Origin: Euperipatoides rowelli
Taxonomy: Eukaryota; Onychophora; Udeonychophora; Euonychophora; Peripatopsidae
Reading direction: 5' to 3' (one strand)
Assembly: GCA_003024985.2 (NCBI GenBank)
Contig: PXIH01S0019613.1
Length of the DNA: 11,210 nt
In this document: positions 8,554 to 11,210 of the stretch, piece by piece
How the letters are laid out: each line of letters opens with the position of its first letter
Position numbering within the stretch: position 1 is the stretch's first letter
The notes under the pieces: model-generated
Database searches by the model: none
What the model saw: the letters and a program-made list of their open reading frames with translations, nothing else
What the model was told of the DNA's origin: nothing
Program-made: the position numbers and the translations under genes

Positions 8554-8639
8554 AAGTTTCTTTTCGATACGATCCGTTCCTAGCTTATCATCTGCCTCTT
8601 CGGGTCCAATGACACCCGGTCAGCCAGGGATAATGCCAG
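8554..8639 (+). CDS. Internal exon c: Ser/Pro/Gly-rich region after the zinc finger
   Basis: The exon begins after TAAATAG; its first A completes an Arg codon (AG|A) from exon b. It then reads SFFSIRSVPSLSSASSGPMT and PGQPGIMP, and ends with one base (phase 1) before a good donor, CCAG|GTAATG. The composition (Ser, then Pro/Gly) is protein-like and distinct from the AT-rich intron on both sides. A second AG at 8555-8556 forms a TAGAAG tandem acceptor that would delete only one codon and keep the frame. The low-complexity sequence is expected to be a disordered linker. If the protein is Polybromo-like, a Pro/Gly-rich C-terminal region would fit, but that is inference. The next exon is not securely identified in the window. 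Confidence 0.6.
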
Positions 8640-8944
8640 GTAATGTGAACATTGTTTTAAAATTTGATTTCACTCTTTTCATTAGTCAATTTTAATCATA
8701 ATTTGTATATTTATGCCTTTATTAAAATTCTGTTAACATTTTTAATCAAATTAGAAAAATATTTTCAAATATAAAAGCCAATCTTGTGATTTTATAATTC
8801 ATTAATTAATTATTATCAGTCATGATATAATGGGATGGCGATTGTTGAAATATATTTATTTTTTTCTTATAAGGTTCTTATAAAAAAAAAAAGCTTCTAG
8901 ATTACATAAAGTGCCACAAGAAATTTTAAAATGTATCTATATAT

Positions 8945-9011
8945 ACTTTAGAGATGTACAGTATTTACAGTATATGTACTGTATATTCGAATGTAATTTA
9001 AATAGCTACTG
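8945..9011. repeat. TACAGTA/TACTGTA palindrome cluster, left
   Basis: Within about 40 bases there are two TACAGTA-type units and one TACTGTA in inverted order (GTACAGTATTTACAGTATATGTACTGTATAT at 8956-8986, given as overlapping units GTACAGTA, TTACAGTA, GTACTGTA), and another TACTGTA follows near 9007. Together they can form alternative short hairpins. Confidence 0.55.
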
Positions 9012-9427
9012 TAGATTATTCGCCATTTTGGATTTCATAGACAATTTGGGCATAAACTTTAAGATTGTAGTTTTTACTTTAACATTTTTTTATTTAATGG
9101 AAATACTTCAAACTTAGTTAAGAAAGGTAACATTAATTCATATTTCCCACACTGTATATTTATTTGGTCTGACATTGAAAGTGATAAACAGTTAACATTT
9201 AGTAAAAATCATGAAATTTGATTTTTGACCTTTTTTATTAAAATTTAGGAAAAATTTTAAATTTCTATGTTTTTCATCATTGTGTAGGCTAGTAAGTATA
9301 AAGTCCATTAAACAATGGGCAATATTTGCATAATTTACAGCCCTGACAACGAAAAGCTATTTTGAAAACATTGTGAATAAAATTTTTTCATAAAAATTGT
9401 GGTTATTATTTGCTGACTAAAAATTTA

Positions 9428-9540
9428 TACTGTATAATATTGTTTATATTATACTTTATATACTGTCAATACATGTACAGTAAACTGTACAGTATATACC
9501 GTATATTATATGTACCTTTTTATACAGTATACTGTACATA
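9428..9540. repeat. TACAGTA/TACTGTA palindrome cluster, right
   Basis: TGTACAGT-AA-ACTGTACA at 9474-9491 is a perfect 8-bp inverted repeat with a 2-base gap. TACAGTATACTGTA at 9523-9536 is a perfect 14-base palindrome. Further units lie at 9429-9435 and 9488-9496. Single units also occur elsewhere in the window (for example near 6800, 9635, 10511), so the motif is common, but it is densest here. Confidence 0.65.
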
Positions 9541-9735
9541 CCTGGGAACGAAATACTTACTATACTAATTTTCAATTGCATTTTGCTAATTAACATTAAT
9601 AACTTGTCTAGCATATTTTGAATTTGATTAGTAATCATACTGTATGTAAAGATATTTTAATTAAGTTTAAGCATCGAATACCCTTTCTATGCACCCTACT
9701 TTATACTTTTAAGTATTTTTTTTTTTTTTAATTTG

Positions 9736-9991
9736 CAATTGAAGGGTACAGGGGAAAAACCAACATTGTCCAAAATTTTCGAAAATGATATTTTGACGGT
9801 TTTNNATAGTTTTTATAGGGATTTATAACATATCAANTCCTCANAGGNAANAAGCTATCGGTCAACAAGTTATTGAAGTTTTAAAATTCATAGTACAGGG
9901 GAAAAACCTAGCGTTTCAAAGTTAATTTTCCTTCTCCTGTAAAATTTCATTTTTTGGACAATGTTGGTTTTTCCCCTGTACCCTTCAATTG
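9736..9991. mobile_element. 256-bp MITE with perfect 40-bp terminal inverted repeats
   Basis: The 40 bases at 9736-9775, beginning CAATTGAAGGGTACAGGGG, are the exact reverse complement of 9952-9991. CAATTG is itself a palindrome, so it could be a 6-bp target duplication with the true termini at AAGGGTACAGGG, or part of the repeat. GTACAGGGGAAAAACC, present in the left TIR at 9746-9761, recurs exactly at 9893-9908 in the interior, a subterminal repeat as often found at transposase binding sites. There is no coding capacity. Undetermined bases at 9804-9805, 9837, 9844, 9848 and 9851 lie in the interior. I cannot assign a superfamily. Confidence 0.85.
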
Positions 9992-10810
9992 TTACAGCGA
10001 TTATGCCATAGCTGGCCAAATACTAGATATTTTGCTTATTTGGCTAGCAATCATTATTTTGACTTAGCCAAATTGCTAATTCTAAAAAAAATATATCTTC
10101 AAACAAAATAACAAAAATCACTAATAATACAAATTAAGAATTGACAAAGATATCACATATTCAATGCTTAATGTATATAAAACTTATATATTTTTTTTAT
10201 AATTGCAATCTGCAAAACAGCTGAGATTGAACTGTAGAATGTCTTAGTAAATCATTAATTGGGACAGTTAATTTAACTATGAATAGACCATAGAATTAGA
10301 ATCTATATAATCTAATTTATTACATTTAAATTTTGAATTATTTAGACCGACAATTTTAAGGTAATTTTTGAAAATTTTGATGGGAACATTTTTTTACTCA
10401 AAATAAATTGAAGTTTGATTCTGATCAAATTTGTAGAGCAGAATTATGTAAATATAAATTTCTGAAGGTGATTTATGATGATAGAATTTCTATTTTCTTT
10501 CTTTGCTACATACAGTATAAACCAAAGCTTTAATTTTACAATTAAAAAAAAAAGAAAACTGCAGCAAAGTACAGAGCTACTAAGTTAATTTTAGTATTGT
10601 TCGATTATTGTTTTCGGATAGGCTTAATTAAAACATTAAGTTTATGTTCTTTTTAAAGAAGAAGGCTTAGGGAAGATATGATTCGAGTTTTCAAAATAAT
10701 TAGTGATATACACTGTAGATATCTCTTATGACAAATTTTTAAAATTTAAAGATAGTAGAACTAAGGGACATAAATTCAAGTTATGCGTTAATAGATTGCG
10801 CAGAAATGTT
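9992..10810. other. AT-rich noncoding DNA
   Basis: Nothing gene-like is visible. The stretch contains A/T runs and scattered TACAGTA units, and lies between the MITE and the GGTCTYG array. It would be intronic if the zinc-finger gene continues beyond the right edge. Confidence 0.5.
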
Positions 10811-10950
10811 AGGTCTCGAGACCAGGTCTTGATCTCGAGACCGCTTGAGACCAAAAACGTGTGGTCTTGGTATTGTACTGGTCTCCAGCTTCTTATTCTT
10901 GGTCTTGGTCTCGGCATTCTAGATTGCCTTCTTGGTCTTGATCTCGACAT
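10811..10950. repeat. GGTCTYG/CGAGACC-rich array
   Basis: GGTCTCGAGACC (palindromic) stands at 10812-10823, followed by GGTCTTG, ATCTCGAGACC, CTTGAGACC, GGTCTTGG, GGTCTCC, GGTCTTGGTCTCGG and GGTCTTGATCTCG to about 10949. The units are variants of one hexamer in both orientations and are GC-richer than their surroundings. Such arrays are known near the ends of some DNA transposons. Overlapping open frames on both strands (10703-10963 and 10726-10950) are products of this repeat, not genes. Confidence 0.7.
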
Positions 10951-11009
10951 TTATAATATTTAATTCATTTTTACAGATTTCTGTTATAATTTTTCATTTT
11001 ACATTACAG

Positions 11010-11036
11010 TAATGATTGCACAACAAAAAATACCAG
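11010..11036 (+). other. Possible 27-nt microexon (doubtful)
   Basis: TTTTACATTACAG|TA at 11010 and CCAG|GTATTG at 11036 bound 27 bases that would join exon c in frame (phase 1 in, phase 1 out) and add VMIAQQKIP. However, the same frame runs on without splicing into the transposon-like sequence that follows, so chance or transposon origin is more likely. Confidence 0.15.
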
Positions 11037-11210
11037 GTATTGTGGAATTGGCATTTAAAGATTTTCAAATGGAAAAAGTTAGCAACAAATAGTTTGCTGC
11101 ATGTACCGAATGCAAAGGAAACTTAAGTGAGACGTTTGGACATCTGCATTTAATCACTACTATAAAGAGATTTTAGAAATAGTGAGATCTTGATGAGACC
11201 TCATAGAGTA
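11010..11210 (+). pseudogene. BED-finger remnant, probable start of a hAT-type transposase (partial at edge)
   Basis: Plus-strand translation gives GIVELAFKDFQMEKVSNK, a TAG stop at 11090-11092, then FAACTECKGNLSE; a one-base shift then gives TSAFNHYYKEILEI. This follows the BED zinc-finger pattern (aromatic/charged start, C-X2-C-K, LS, GTS, L/F-NH, K) found at the N terminus of hAT transposases, which binds the transposon ends. The second His ligand is not obvious. A stop and a frameshift show that it is broken. The window ends before any catalytic region, so the superfamily call rests on this short match and on the neighbouring GGTCTYG array. Confidence 0.45.

Larger units (their letters stand above)
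8640..9735 (+). other. Start of intron after exon c: AT-rich, no gene
   Basis: The GTAATG donor starts this stretch. It holds many A/T runs and the TACAGTA palindrome clusters listed separately. An open frame of 68 codons at 8911-9117 has AT-driven composition (Ile, Phe, Tyr, Leu) with no domain and is not called. Confidence 0.5.

Noticed and set aside
10703-10963. Overlapping open frames of 86 and 74 codons on opposite strands
   Set aside because: Both are created by the GGTCTYG array; the Leu/Gly-Leu-Gly and Arg-Pro-Arg patterns are translations of the repeated hexamer.

Overview
This is eukaryotic nuclear DNA. It is very AT-rich, has no operon-like gene packing, and is rich in transposon debris. 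It most likely comes from a digenean flatworm (trematode, schistosome-like). The main reason is the decayed non-LTR retrotransposon at about 2611-5760 (minus strand). Its endonuclease start, linker and C-terminal region closely resemble, from memory, the endonuclease-reverse transcriptase proteins that fill trematode genomes. That assignment is recognition, not a search result.

Layout. 1-2610: AT-rich noncoding DNA with no supported gene; 870-1400 is less AT-rich and may be an old repeat or hold an exon. 2611-5760: an almost full-length LINE on the minus strand (5' leader, APE-type endonuclease, linker, reverse transcriptase, C-terminal region), broken by frameshifts and stops. 5889-8639: three short plus-strand exons (5889-5943, 7721-7813, 8554-8639). 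They splice in a continuous frame and encode a C2H2 zinc finger followed by a basic, then Ser/Pro/Gly-rich tail. This is the only host gene I can support. The finger may belong to an invertebrate Polybromo (PBAF chromatin remodelling complex) protein, but that is tentative. The rest of the gene lies outside the window.

The introns of this gene carry several mobile-element traces: two strong fold-back hairpins (6051-6092 and 6670-6743); two copies of an ATTG-tailed dispersed repeat (6358-6411 and 7270-7340); a 593-bp piggyBac-like non-autonomous element flanked by TTAA (7921-8513); a cluster of TACAGTA/TACTGTA palindromes (8945-9545); a 256-bp MITE with perfect 40-bp terminal inverted repeats (9736-9991); and, at the right edge, a GGTCTYG-rich array followed by a broken BED-finger reading frame, probably the start of a hAT-type transposon (10811-11210).

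I found no complete gene, tRNA, rRNA or CRISPR array. No previously undescribed system is demonstrated. The most original items are the split zinc finger with its possible NAGNAG acceptor and the two TIR elements in its introns.
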